64,000 nucleotides of DNA from JAEZJZ01 sp050949055 (GTDB lineage Bacteria > Bacillota > UBA994 > UBA5500). The notes under the pieces were generated by a model that saw only the letters and a program-made list of their open reading frames with translations, made no database searches and was not told where the DNA came from. Positions within the stretch are counted from its first letter, which is position 1. The number at the start of each line of letters is the position of its first letter. Made by a program: the position numbers and the translations under genes. The stretch is taken from assembly GCA_050949055.1 (NCBI GenBank), contig JBMNFA010000008.1, positions 62,001-126,000 of the forward strand, in the 5' to 3' direction. Shown in pieces: positions 8,501-15,727 of this stretch.

Positions 8501-9844
8501 TCAAGGAGTCAATACCCGGCGAGCGGTTGCATAGTGATCCAGCCAGTAGCCAGTCAGTTTGTTGATCTTTACACCCGATGTGATGGCGTGTATCACCTGG
8601 TTGTTGCCAATGTAGATGGCCACATGGTCAATATCGCCGTTATTCCGCCAGGTGTTCTTGAAGAACACCAGGTCTCCAGCCTGCAAACCCTGCCGACTGA
8701 CCGCGCTGCCCATTTTAGCCTGGTTGTAGGACGCCCTCGGCAGGCTGTAGCCAAACCGGCCGAAGACGTAACGGGAGAAGCCGGAGCAATCAAACACATC
8801 GGGGCCTTTAGCGTTCAACGCATATGGTTTACCCAGGTGCTTCATGGCTTCCTCCACTATGTGCTCAGCCACAGATGGTTGCGGACCCGGTGGCGACTGC
8901 TGGGTGGGAGGTTCAGTTGGCTTTGTAGGGGGCTCGGACGGCTGTGCAGGCGGGGTAGAAAAACTTTTCGGGGCAACAAAGGTCGCCCAGGGGCGGCGTG
9001 CCTCCAAATAGCGATCGCTATACCACGCGTCACGCAGGTCGCGTAGCACAACTTTTCCGAAACCTTTGTCTGTGATTACAAACTGGTTGTTGCCAACATA
9101 CATGCCAACCCTGTATGGCTTGGGCAGAGTTGCTCCTCTGAAAAAGACCATGTCACCAGGGCGCAGGCTGGACTTGGAGACGCGCACTCCGCTCTCTGCC
9201 AGCTGTCCGAGCGACTCGGGCACTTGTAGGTAGTGGAAAGAGTACAGGTATGTAACCAATCCCACGTTGTCCAACCCGTCAGCTGATGCTCCTCCGTCCC
9301 GGTAGGGGATACCGACGCTGGCTTTTGCCTTCTCACCAATTACTTGGTATAGCGGCAAGAATTCGCTGGCATCGACCCTTCTGGCCCCTGCCCAATGCTT
9401 GCTGTAGTAGCTCTGGCTCAAGTTGCGCCTGACTACGCCATTGGTGTCACTGGACGAGGCGACAAAATCACCATCGCCAAGGTAGATACCTACGTGGCTG
9501 ACTGAGCTAGAGCTGGGACTGTTGAAAAAGACCAGGTCCCCCGCCACCAATCGGCTCTTGTCCACCACCTTGCCGAATTTCGCCTGGGAAGCGACCGAAC
9601 GCGGCATGTCCACTCCCAAACTGCGGTACACGTAGTGTACCAACCCACAGTTGTCCAGACCTTGCTCTGGGTTCGATCCTCCGTAAGCGTGTGGAACGCC
9701 CACCAACTCACTGGCCATCCAGGCGGCCAACAACGGGCCTTGACTGTTGGCTGCTTGCGCCATCGGGGCTCCCGGCGGCAGGCCGGCAATTACCAACATC
9801 AGGGCAACACTCAACAACAGCATGCGTCTTACGAACTGTTTAAT
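8501..9844 (-). CDS. Secreted protein with three NlpC/P60 domains, two of them degenerate
   Basis: Cell-wall endopeptidase-type protein. Numbering from the ATG at 9823: signal peptide about 1-25; NlpC/P60 unit 1 (32-150), unit 2 (163-278), a Pro/Thr-rich linker (292-315) and unit 3 (319-440). Only unit 3 has the full catalytic set: Cys346 in FDCSGF, His400 in DHVAIY and His412. Unit 1 reads LDNCG, with Asn at the cysteine position, and unit 2 reads LDNVG with Arg in place of the histidine. The best ribosome site, AAAGGAGGTG, is 7 bases before an ATT codon at 9844, which would add KQFVRR, a fitting basic signal-peptide start; the ATG at 9823 is 28 bases away from it. See findings. Confidence 0.88.
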   Translation of the reverse strand: MKQFVRRMLLLSVALMLVIAGLPPGAPMAQAANSQGPLLAAWMASELVGVPHAYGGSNPEQGLDNCGLVHYVYRSLGVDMPRSVASQAKFGKVVDKSRLVAGDLVFFNSPSSSSVSHVGIYLGDGDFVASSSDTNGVVRRNLSQSYYSKHWAGARRVDASEFLPLYQVIGEKAKASVGIPYRDGGASADGLDNVGLVTYLYSFHYLQVPESLGQLAESGVRVSKSSLRPGDMVFFRGATLPKPYRVGMYVGNNQFVITDKGFGKVVLRDLRDAWYSDRYLEARRPWATFVAPKSFSTPPAQPSEPPTKPTEPPTQQSPPGPQPSVAEHIVEEAMKHLGKPYALNAKGPDVFDCSGFSRYVFGRFGYSLPRASYNQAKMGSAVSRQGLQAGDLVFFKNTWRNNGDIDHVAIYIGNNQVIHAITSGVKINKLTGYWLDHYATARRVLTP

Positions 9845-9960
9845 CTACATGCACCTCCTTTAGCAGATGGATTCGACGCAGAAAAGCGCAATTCCTGTGC
9901 ATGCCTTTAGTGTAAAATATTCCATATAAGTTCAACCCTAAATTATCCATATTGAAACTG

Positions 9961-9996
9961 CATTGCGTTCGGCCTCTCCCCCGGCGGAACGCAAGG
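9961..9996 (-). repeat. Strong stem-loop between the FMN and NlpC/P60 genes
   Basis: TTGCGTTC (9963-9970) pairs with GAACGCAA (9987-9994), with GGCC/GGC inner pairing around a C-rich loop. It precedes the NlpC/P60 gene by about 115 bases and could be a leader structure or a second terminator for the FMN gene. It did not match any riboswitch class I know. Confidence 0.4.
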
Positions 9997-10040
9997 CCGT
10001 CTTGGCTCGCGTAGCTGCATGTTCGAGAGCTGCAGAAAAC

Positions 10041-10070
10041 AGCTAGAGGCGGGCATTAGCCCGCCTCCGA
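10041..10070 (-). terminator. Stem-loop terminator after the FMN-binding gene
   Basis: GAGGCGGGC (10046-10054) and GCCCGCCTC (10059-10067) form a 9-base-pair stem with a 4-base loop; on the minus strand a weak TAGCTGTTTT follows. Confidence 0.65.
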
Positions 10071-10102
10071 TCATTGTTGATTTCAGTTTCCCCAAAGCCC
10101 CT

Positions 10103-11233
10103 TTACGGCTTAAGAGGTGCCTTTTGCAGAGCATTGGTCACCGCGTCGATGAAACCACCACTGCTCCAGGTAGCGCCGGAAATGGCGTCAACTTCCACCG
10201 CCTGTTGTTCGAGCATCGCGGCGCGCAAACTGTCAAATGCCGGCTCGGCGATGTCAGCCGTGTCGCCATGCGACATGACTTCTATATCGGTGAGCTTGCC
10301 ATCGGCGACATGGACGGTCACCTTAGTGGTGCCTGTAAAGCCCTCTGCCTCGCCCTCATACTGCCCATCAGCAATCTGAGCGATATTCAGGCTGCCATCA
10401 GGCAAGGCATTCTTCACCGCTTCCATGATGCCATTGCTGGTCCAAGTGGCACCGGATACCGCATCTACCTGCCAATGCTGCCGCTCAACGATAGCCGCCG
10501 GGATTGCGTCGACAGCGGTTCCCGCTACCTCAGGAGTATCGTTATGAGATACAACCTCTACCTTGGTGATTTGGTGATCAACAACGGTCACTTCCACCCT
10601 CACATCACCGTTGAAACCTTCCGCGGTTCCTTGGTAGACGCCATCAGGGACTATGGATAAGTCGAATGCATCCTCTCCAGCGGTTCCTAGCACGAACTGT
10701 CCAAACACATCCAGCGCATTGCCGACCGCTGCCGTGACCGCGCGGGATGATATGGTCGCTCCTTGCACCAGGTCCACATCTGACCCTGCGGCAGGCTTTT
10801 CTGCGGGAGTGAAACCATTGAACTGACCCAAGAAATCTGCAGTGGTCGCCTTGGTCCCAATACCCACGGTTTCACTGTGACTTTCGACACTTACTTCCAG
10901 GATAGAACCCTGTTGATCAACCGCCACCAATACGCGCAGCGGCCCACCAAAACCGGTTGCTTGCCCATATACAACGGCACCCACAACCTGTGTGCCGCTA
11001 TAACCCATATAATATGCGATGGTCGGTTCTTGGCCCTCTACCGGCTCTTCTACGCTCACCGGTTCAAACATATCGGCCGCAGGCAGCAGTTTGGCTAGCA
11101 TCTCCTGCAGCTCTCTGGCTTGTCTTTCTGCAATAACACTGCTTGTCACAGACTGAGTCAAAGCAAGGGATCCGGCTGCGATGGCGCAAACCAGCGCTAA
11201 TACTAGACCAGTCTTCAGAATATCTCGTTCCAT
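10103..11233 (-). CDS. Membrane-anchored protein with three FMN-binding (RnfG/NqrC-type) domains
   Basis: A 376-residue protein with an N-terminal membrane helix (about 9-28), then an RnfG-like domain (about 75-180) and two short FMN_bind domains (about 195-280 and 285-370). Each ends in the covalent flavin motif: QGATIS (158-163), SGATWT (260-265) and SGATWS (352-357), where the last Ser/Thr is the usual attachment residue for FMN transferred by ApbE. Such multi-flavin proteins carry electrons on the outer face of the membrane. ATG 11233 follows GGAGGGG closely; an upstream TTG at 11248 is less likely. No ApbE or Rnf gene is in the window. Confidence 0.88.
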   Translation of the reverse strand: MERDILKTGLVLALVCAIAAGSLALTQSVTSSVIAERQARELQEMLAKLLPAADMFEPVSVEEPVEGQEPTIAYYMGYSGTQVVGAVVYGQATGFGGPLRVLVAVDQQGSILEVSVESHSETVGIGTKATTADFLGQFNGFTPAEKPAAGSDVDLVQGATISSRAVTAAVGNALDVFGQFVLGTAGEDAFDLSIVPDGVYQGTAEGFNGDVRVEVTVVDHQITKVEVVSHNDTPEVAGTAVDAIPAAIVERQHWQVDAVSGATWTSNGIMEAVKNALPDGSLNIAQIADGQYEGEAEGFTGTTKVTVHVADGKLTDIEVMSHGDTADIAEPAFDSLRAAMLEQQAVEVDAISGATWSSGGFIDAVTNALQKAPLKP

Positions 11234-11411
11234 AGTCCCCTCCTGCAAGGTTTAGTCATAGGCTCCATCTATATTATATTATACTCCAATAGTTGCGTCT
11301 TTCACATAGTGGTTTTTATACCAGATACATAGTTGTCCAGCGCAGACCCAGGGTCAACTGGACAGAATGATCGAAACCACGGTGGAACTACTTTCACCCA
11401 GGCAAGCGAAA

Positions 11412-11434
11412 GAGGGCGCACGCTGTGCGGCCCT
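11412..11434 (-). terminator. Terminator-like stem after the tautomerase gene
   Basis: On the minus strand GAGGGC-GCAC pairs with GTGC-GCCCTC (one mismatch), followed by TTTCGCTT. Confidence 0.65.
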
Positions 11435-11452
11435 CCCCGTATTCTTGCTTGC

Positions 11453-11638
11453 TTAGCGATCGACAGCCAGCTGTCCGCCCCGGGCGAAGTTCTCGCGCGG
11501 CATGTCCCTGATGATGATGGACACCGCATCACGAGGGCAGCCGACTGATTCAGCGATGGCAGCAGTCACCTTGTCTGCCAGCGCCCGTTTCTGCTCTACT
11601 GTCCTGCCCTGCAACAGTTCGATTTGCACTATAGGCAT
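11453..11638 (-). CDS. 4-oxalocrotonate tautomerase family protein
   Basis: A 61-residue protein beginning MPIVQIELLQGRTVEQKRAL, so that Pro becomes the catalytic N-terminal residue after Met removal. The conserved Arg in SIIIRDMPRENFARGG is present. The length is normal for the family, whose members form hexamers and catalyse keto-enol tautomerisation. ATG 11638 has the strong site GGAGGTGATT upstream; a preceding in-frame ATG would hide the proline and is rejected. Substrate unknown. Confidence 0.88.
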   Translation of the reverse strand: MPIVQIELLQGRTVEQKRALADKVTAAIAESVGCPRDAVSIIIRDMPRENFARGGQLAVDR

Positions 11639-11728
11639 CTGAATCACCTCCGCATCAGGTTTCCGTCGACATCATTCTGATAGACGGCAAGTCAAGAGAC
11701 TCGCTTCAGGTGTTCGCCAATGATGACG

Positions 11729-11989
11729 TCATTCCTGCTTCGCTGGCAAAGCTTTTTTGTCTGCCCCTGCAATTCCTTGCCGACGGAGGCGGTGTGACAT
11801 GATGCCGCCGATAGCTCCAGCTTCCTGTGCAGTCAACCCTTCCCAGCCAACGGAGCGCACCTTGGTGAGCAGTCCCAGCTCATCCGCGATCTCCAGCTTC
11901 ATCAGATCCCTGACTGTCGGCCCTTTCGGCTTTCTCTTGACATTGGCTTTCTTGCGGGTTTGCTTCCCTTTCATGTCTGAGCTGGACAC
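11729..11989 (-). CDS. Small acid-soluble spore protein, alpha/beta-related
   Basis: An 86-residue protein with a very basic N-terminal arm (KGKQTRKKANVKRKPKG) followed by KLEIADELGLL, GWEGLTAQEAGAIGGIMSHRLRRQG, which fits the DNA-binding core of alpha/beta SASPs and the SspF-like variant. These coat and protect spore DNA. The start is taken as GTG 11989, which has GGAGG 8 bases upstream; an inner ATG at 11974 lacks a site. Its ribosome site lies in the right arm of a long hairpin (11994-12035). Expression is expected late in the forespore. Confidence 0.75.
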   Translation of the reverse strand: MSSSDMKGKQTRKKANVKRKPKGPTVRDLMKLEIADELGLLTKVRSVGWEGLTAQEAGAIGGIMSHRLRRQGIAGADKKALPAKQE

Positions 11990-11993
11990 AAGA

Positions 11994-12035
11994 AATGCAC
12001 CTCCCACGCCCTATTATGGCAATGGGAGGTGCATT
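11994..12035 (-). repeat. 13-base-pair perfect inverted repeat over the SASP ribosome site
   Basis: AATGCACCTCCCA (11994-12006) and TGGGAGGTGCATT (12023-12035) enclose a 16-base loop. Read on the minus strand the stem is followed by TCTTGTG, so it may terminate the perR transcript, and it also buries the GGAGGTG site of the SASP mRNA. Confidence 0.75.
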
Positions 12036-12048
12036 CTATTTCCCAGTC

Positions 12049-12156
12049 CTATTCCTTCTTTTCAAAGCTTCCCTGGCTGTTGCATTGCGGGCATTTCCGG
12101 GGCTTACAGCGCCCTTCCTTTTCGTGTCCGCAGACCTTGCATGTAAATACTGCCAT
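12049..12156 (-). CDS. RCKP-type rubredoxin-like small zinc protein
   Basis: A 35-residue protein with four cysteines in two pairs, CKVC (6-9) and CPQC (22-25), around the hallmark RCKPRKC. It matches the RCKP-type rubredoxin-like domain proteins, tiny single-domain metal ribbons of unknown function. GAGGAGG sits 7 bases before ATG 12156. It begins 17 bases after the perR stop codon, so it is almost certainly in the perR operon, suggesting a link to peroxide stress; that link is inferred from context only. Confidence 0.85.
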   Translation of the reverse strand: MAVFTCKVCGHEKEGRCKPRKCPQCNSQGSFEKKE

Positions 12157-12173
12157 TGCCCTTCCTCCTCTAC

Positions 12174-12578
12174 TTAATACTGCGAGTCCATCTCTTGCTC
12201 ACACTCGGTGCAATAACCAAAGAACTCTAAACGATGACCTTGAATCTTTCCCGGGAAATATTTGGCTGCCTCTGCATCCAACTCATGCTTTACCGGCAGA
12301 GGCAAGTCGGATACCCTGCCGCAATTCCGACAACGAAAGTGATAATGGGGCTGAGGATTGCCATCAAACCTGTCCTGCCCGCTGCCAAAGCTCAATTCCA
12401 GAGCCATATTCATATCCACCAAAGCGCGCAGGTTGCGATAGATGGTTCCCAGGCTGATGTTGGGCAACTCCCTTCTCACTTGTTCGTATACCCAGTCAGC
12501 GGTAGGATGACAATCTGTGCTCTGCAATACCTTCAAAATCAGCCGACGCTGCTCCGTCATCCGTTGAAAGCCGCTCAC
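12174..12578 (-). CDS. perR: Peroxide-sensing Fur-family repressor PerR
   Basis: A 134-residue Fur-family regulator. The regulatory metal ligands His24, Asp72, His78, His80 and Asp91 have exactly the spacing of B. subtilis PerR (His37, Asp85, His91, His93, Asp104), including the Asp that separates PerR from Fur. The structural zinc site is CRNC (83-86) and CTEC (123-126). The winged helix includes ISLGTIYRNLRAL. PerR represses peroxide defence genes until Fe-catalysed histidine oxidation releases it. GTG 12578 follows GGAGG at 8 bases. An operator-like palindrome lies 24 bases upstream, so autoregulation is likely. First gene of a perR-RCKP unit. Confidence 0.88.
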   Translation of the reverse strand: MSGFQRMTEQRRLILKVLQSTDCHPTADWVYEQVRRELPNISLGTIYRNLRALVDMNMALELSFGSGQDRFDGNPQPHYHFRCRNCGRVSDLPLPVKHELDAEAAKYFPGKIQGHRLEFFGYCTECEQEMDSQY

Positions 12579-12601
12579 GGGTGAAGCCTCCCTAGTTAAT
12601 A

Positions 12602-12619
12602 ACTATTACTGATAATAGT
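12602..12619 (-). promoter_or_regulatory. PerR-box-like operator upstream of perR
   Basis: ACTATTA-ctga-TAATAGT is a perfect 7-base inverted repeat close to the Per-box consensus TTATAATnATTATAA, in the AT-rich promoter zone of perR. Confidence 0.65.
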
Positions 12620-12671
12620 ATATGGGAGCGTACTCTCTCTGTCAAGGGTTACCCTAGGACTATATACAACG

Positions 12672-13061
12672 TTAACGAATTCGTTGCACACGCCGATAAG
12701 CTCTGCGCAATTGCAGGGCGGTCTGGCTACCGTCTGGTGCCATCTCCAATCCTCTGCGCAGCCATTCAATGGCGGTCTGATATTGCCCATTTCGCTCATG
12801 ATAGGTGGCCAGTCGCAAATAGGGCACGGCATTTGTCGGGTCGAGCTGCACCACCCATCTGTAAGCCCAGCACATCACTTCACTGAGGCTGAGCTTGTCG
12901 CAGTCGGCTGCCAGTCTCTCCAAACTTGCTGCCAAGGAAGACTGATCGTCCACCGCAGCTTCCAGCTGCTTGTGCAATAGCGTATCAGCCAAATCCCACT
13001 CCTGCCTGACAGCAGCCTTTCTTATCTTCTCCAGACAAACCTTTTGATCCCATACAGACAC
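12672..13061 (-). CDS. Tetratricopeptide repeat protein
   Basis: A 129-residue soluble, helical protein. Residues about 65-125 hold two TPR units, the clearest being AVPYLRLATYHERNGQYQTAIEWLRRGLEMAPD with the expected small and Pro residues. The N-terminal half is helical without a recognised domain. GTG 13061 has GGAGG 8 bases upstream. TPRs mediate protein contacts; the partner is unknown. It stands 100 bases from the DUF1461 gene in the same direction. Confidence 0.65.
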   Translation of the reverse strand: MSVWDQKVCLEKIRKAAVRQEWDLADTLLHKQLEAAVDDQSSLAASLERLAADCDKLSLSEVMCWAYRWVVQLDPTNAVPYLRLATYHERNGQYQTAIEWLRRGLEMAPDGSQTALQLRRAYRRVQRIR

Positions 13062-13160
13062 AGGCGTCACCTCCTATCATCAGACACGCCTCAATCAGAA
13101 AATTCTCGGTATTGAACCACTTTCCCTTCTCGAAATTGGCGATACAGACGAAAATTCTGA

Positions 13161-13835
13161 TCAAATTCGTCGAAGGCTCCCGATGCCTGTAAGGAGTGCC
13201 AATCCAACCAAGGTGAGTGCCGAGCGCACTGCAGCCAGCCAGACAGCGTCTGCAAAGAACTGTTCAGGCAGCAAGTTGATCAATTGATCTACCTGCGGAT
13301 TCAACTGCCACAGGTCGTTGGTAAAACTCACACGGTGAAAGTAGTCAAAAGCGGCAGTGAAGTCCCGGCTGATCAGCCAGGCAACAAAGGACCCAATCAG
13401 GACTCCAATGCAGCTGGAGACAGCCGAGAAGCGAAAAAAGGCACGCAATCGCCCTTTACGCCAATGATGGATGAACAACGCGATCCAGACGCCCAGCCCA
13501 ACTGCCGAGATCCAGCGCGCTACGCGGAAAAGCAGCTGCACATCGCGCATATGGGCAACCTCCCTTTGGTTAAGGAGCAGCTGTTCCCGCCCCCAAATAA
13601 CCATCAGAACGTTAGGATCGTTCTCCAAACCACGCAGGTAGCGGGTAGTATGCCGACTGAACCGCGCTAGCTGCTGCAAATCGGTTTGCAGGGTGTCCGG
13701 AAGATGCAACTTGGCGAATTCATTTTGGTAGTAGGAAACACTATAGGCGACCACCTGCACCTGGATCAGCAGAGTCAGGACTAACAGCGAGATGCCGCTG
13801 AGGCCAACGATCAGCCCGCGCCCAATTGTTCTCAC
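13161..13835 (-). CDS. DUF1461 (TIGR01906-type) integral membrane protein
   Basis: A 224-residue protein with four membrane helices (about 6-32, 105-125, 133-155 and 200-220) and a large outside loop after helix 1. The blocks VAHMRDVQLLF and FDYFHRVSFTNDLWQLNPQVDQLINLLPEQFF match the conserved sequence of TIGR01906 proteins, whose function is unknown. GTG 13835 follows GAGGAG by 9 bases. The Pho-box-like sequence starting at 13873 lies between this gene and the divergent nptA gene and could serve both. Confidence 0.75.
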   Translation of the reverse strand: MRTIGRGLIVGLSGISLLVLTLLIQVQVVAYSVSYYQNEFAKLHLPDTLQTDLQQLARFSRHTTRYLRGLENDPNVLMVIWGREQLLLNQREVAHMRDVQLLFRVARWISAVGLGVWIALFIHHWRKGRLRAFFRFSAVSSCIGVLIGSFVAWLISRDFTAAFDYFHRVSFTNDLWQLNPQVDQLINLLPEQFFADAVWLAAVRSALTLVGLALLTGIGSLRRI

Positions 13836-13872
13836 CCATTCATCCTCCTCGTAACGTAACGTTATCACTTGC

Positions 13873-13896
13873 TTAACATTGGCTTAATAATACAAT
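13873..13896 (+). promoter_or_regulatory. Candidate Pho box and -10 upstream of the first Na/Pi gene
   Basis: TTAACA (13873-13878), 5 bases, TTAATA (13884-13889) gives the 11-base direct repeat expected for a PhoP-type dimer site, followed by TACAAT (13891-13896). Confidence 0.45.
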
Positions 13897-13984
13897 CCCG
13901 AAAATGATCTAGAATTGGCTTAACTTAAGACATGAGCATCAGTTCCTATCTTGACCTGCAAAAGCTCTTAGGGGGTATGAATCG

Positions 13985-15587
13985 ATGACCTTAGTCTTCG
14001 GATTAGTCGGTGGCCTGGGACTGTTCCTCTACGGAATGCAGCTGATGGGCGACGGTCTTCAAAAGACAGCCGGGGATAACTTGCGTCGGCTGCTGGAGGC
14101 ATTGACCAAGACACCGCTGATTGGAGTCTTGGTCGGCGGATTGGTGACGATGATCATCCAAAGCAGCAGCGCCACCACAGTAATGGTGGTCGGATTTGTC
14201 AATGCCGGCTTGCTTACCTTGAAGCAGGCGGTATCGGTGATCATGGGTGCCAACATTGGCACCACAGTGACCGCATTCATCGTCTCATTGAAATTGACTC
14301 AGTTGGCATTGCCGGCAATTGGAATAGGTTTTCTTCTCCAGCTGACCGGCAAGAGGAAGAGGACTCGCTTCATCGGGCAGACCATTCTCGGTTTCGGGCT
14401 GTTATTCATGGGTATGGAAGTCATGGGAAACGCCCTCGCGCCCCTGCAGGACAATCCCACCTTTACCAACATACTCCTCACGCTCAGCAACAACCCCCTC
14501 TTGGGCGCCTTAGCCGGTTCGGTCTTCACCGGCATTATTCAAAGCAGCAGTGCCACTACCGGTCTGGTAGTCACAATGGCAGCTCAAGGGCTGATCGATC
14601 TGAACGCCTCCCTGGCGTTAGTTCTTGGCAGCAACATCGGTACCACTGTCACCGCAGCGTTGGCTAGCATCGGTACAAACCTGGCAGCCAAGCGGGCAGC
14701 AGTCGCCCACACCCTGTTCAATTTGTTCGGGGTGGCACTGTTCCTGATTATCTTTCGGCCCTTCACCGCCCTTGTAGCTACCACCAGTCCGTTATTGGAA
14801 AGGCAAGTAGCAAACTCGCATATTATCTTCAACGTAGTCAATACCATACTCCTGCTTCCGATGATCTCCTTGTTTGTTGAGTTGGTGGAGAAGCTGACAC
14901 CGGGAGGATGTAGCCGAACATGTAGGACCGCTTTACCTGGACGAGCGCCTGCTAGACACGCCATCCATTGCGCTGAGACAGGCAACTAAGGAGCTGGTGC
15001 GCATGGGTAGACTGGCCTTGGCCATGCTGGCCGACGTCTACAACGCTTTCCACAGCAGCAGCCCGGAAAGACTCGCCCCCGCTGCCAGCAAAGAGACCAC
15101 CATTAACGGCCTGGAACAGGCAGTAGTTCACTATCTGATCAAGCTATCCCGCGGATCGTTGACCCAGCAGCAATCGGAGCAACTGAACAGTCTCGTCAGC
15201 ATCACCAACGATTTCGAACGAATCGGAGACCATGCGGAAAACATTGGTGAGTTGGCCAGCTACCGCATCGAGCATCGGCTACCGTTTTCACCAGAGGCGA
15301 TAGCTGAGCTAGATGACATGTATGACCGGGTGAGCCGGATGGTGGAAGAAGTCGTAAACATCCTCGATTCTGGAGACTTAAGCCACGCCGCCGATGTCTT
15401 GGCTAACGAGGAAGACATCGATCTGCTGGAGCAAGACCTGCGTCGCCAGCATATCCAGCGTCTGAACAGCGGAATCTGCTTCCCCGCGTCCGGGGTAGTT
15501 TATCTGGACCTAATCTCAAACTTTGAGCGGATAGCGGATCACGCCCATAACACCGCTGAATCGTTATCTGGTGCCGTCCGTAGTTAG
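13985..15587 (+). pseudogene. Na/Pi cotransporter-PhoU fusion, copy 1, split by a frameshift
   Basis: Reading frame 1 (13985-14989) encodes the NptA-type transporter half with two QSSSATT signature motifs and about eight helices. Frame 3 (open across about 14900-15587) encodes the PhoU-like tail. The join is at 14901-14910, where CCGGGAGGATG reads as PGGC instead of the PGEDVAEHVGPLYLDE that matches copy 2 (PGQDSTEHVGALYLDE). Loss of two bases from a GAGAGG run explains it exactly. GGGGGT sits 8 bases before ATG 13985. After the premature stop TAA 14987, a GGAG and ATG 15003 could allow the PhoU half to be made separately. Either a real inactivation or split, or a sequence error. Confidence 0.85.
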
Positions 15588-15601
15588 GCCGGGCAGGAAT
15601 C

Positions 15602-15656
15602 TTAATCAGATCTTAAAACTTGTCTGACTGACATCTACCGTTATCCAAGATACAAT
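15602..15656 (+). promoter_or_regulatory. Candidate Pho-type repeat and -10 upstream of the second Na/Pi gene
   Basis: TTAATC-N5-TTAAAA (15602-15618) repeats the 11-base spacing seen before copy 1; TACAAT follows at 15651-15656. Weaker than the first site. Confidence 0.3.
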
Positions 15657-15727
15657 GATCAAGAGGATTGATCTTTGCTTCACCAAGTTCTATTCGCTTG
15701 ATCGTAGACTACGAGGAGGTATCCCGG

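Noticed and set aside
9845..10040. Second ydaO-type riboswitch before the NlpC/P60 gene
   Set aside because: Has a GGGGGAGA run and a stem-loop but lacks GGTGAATC and the CAGCTAACCTCG block.
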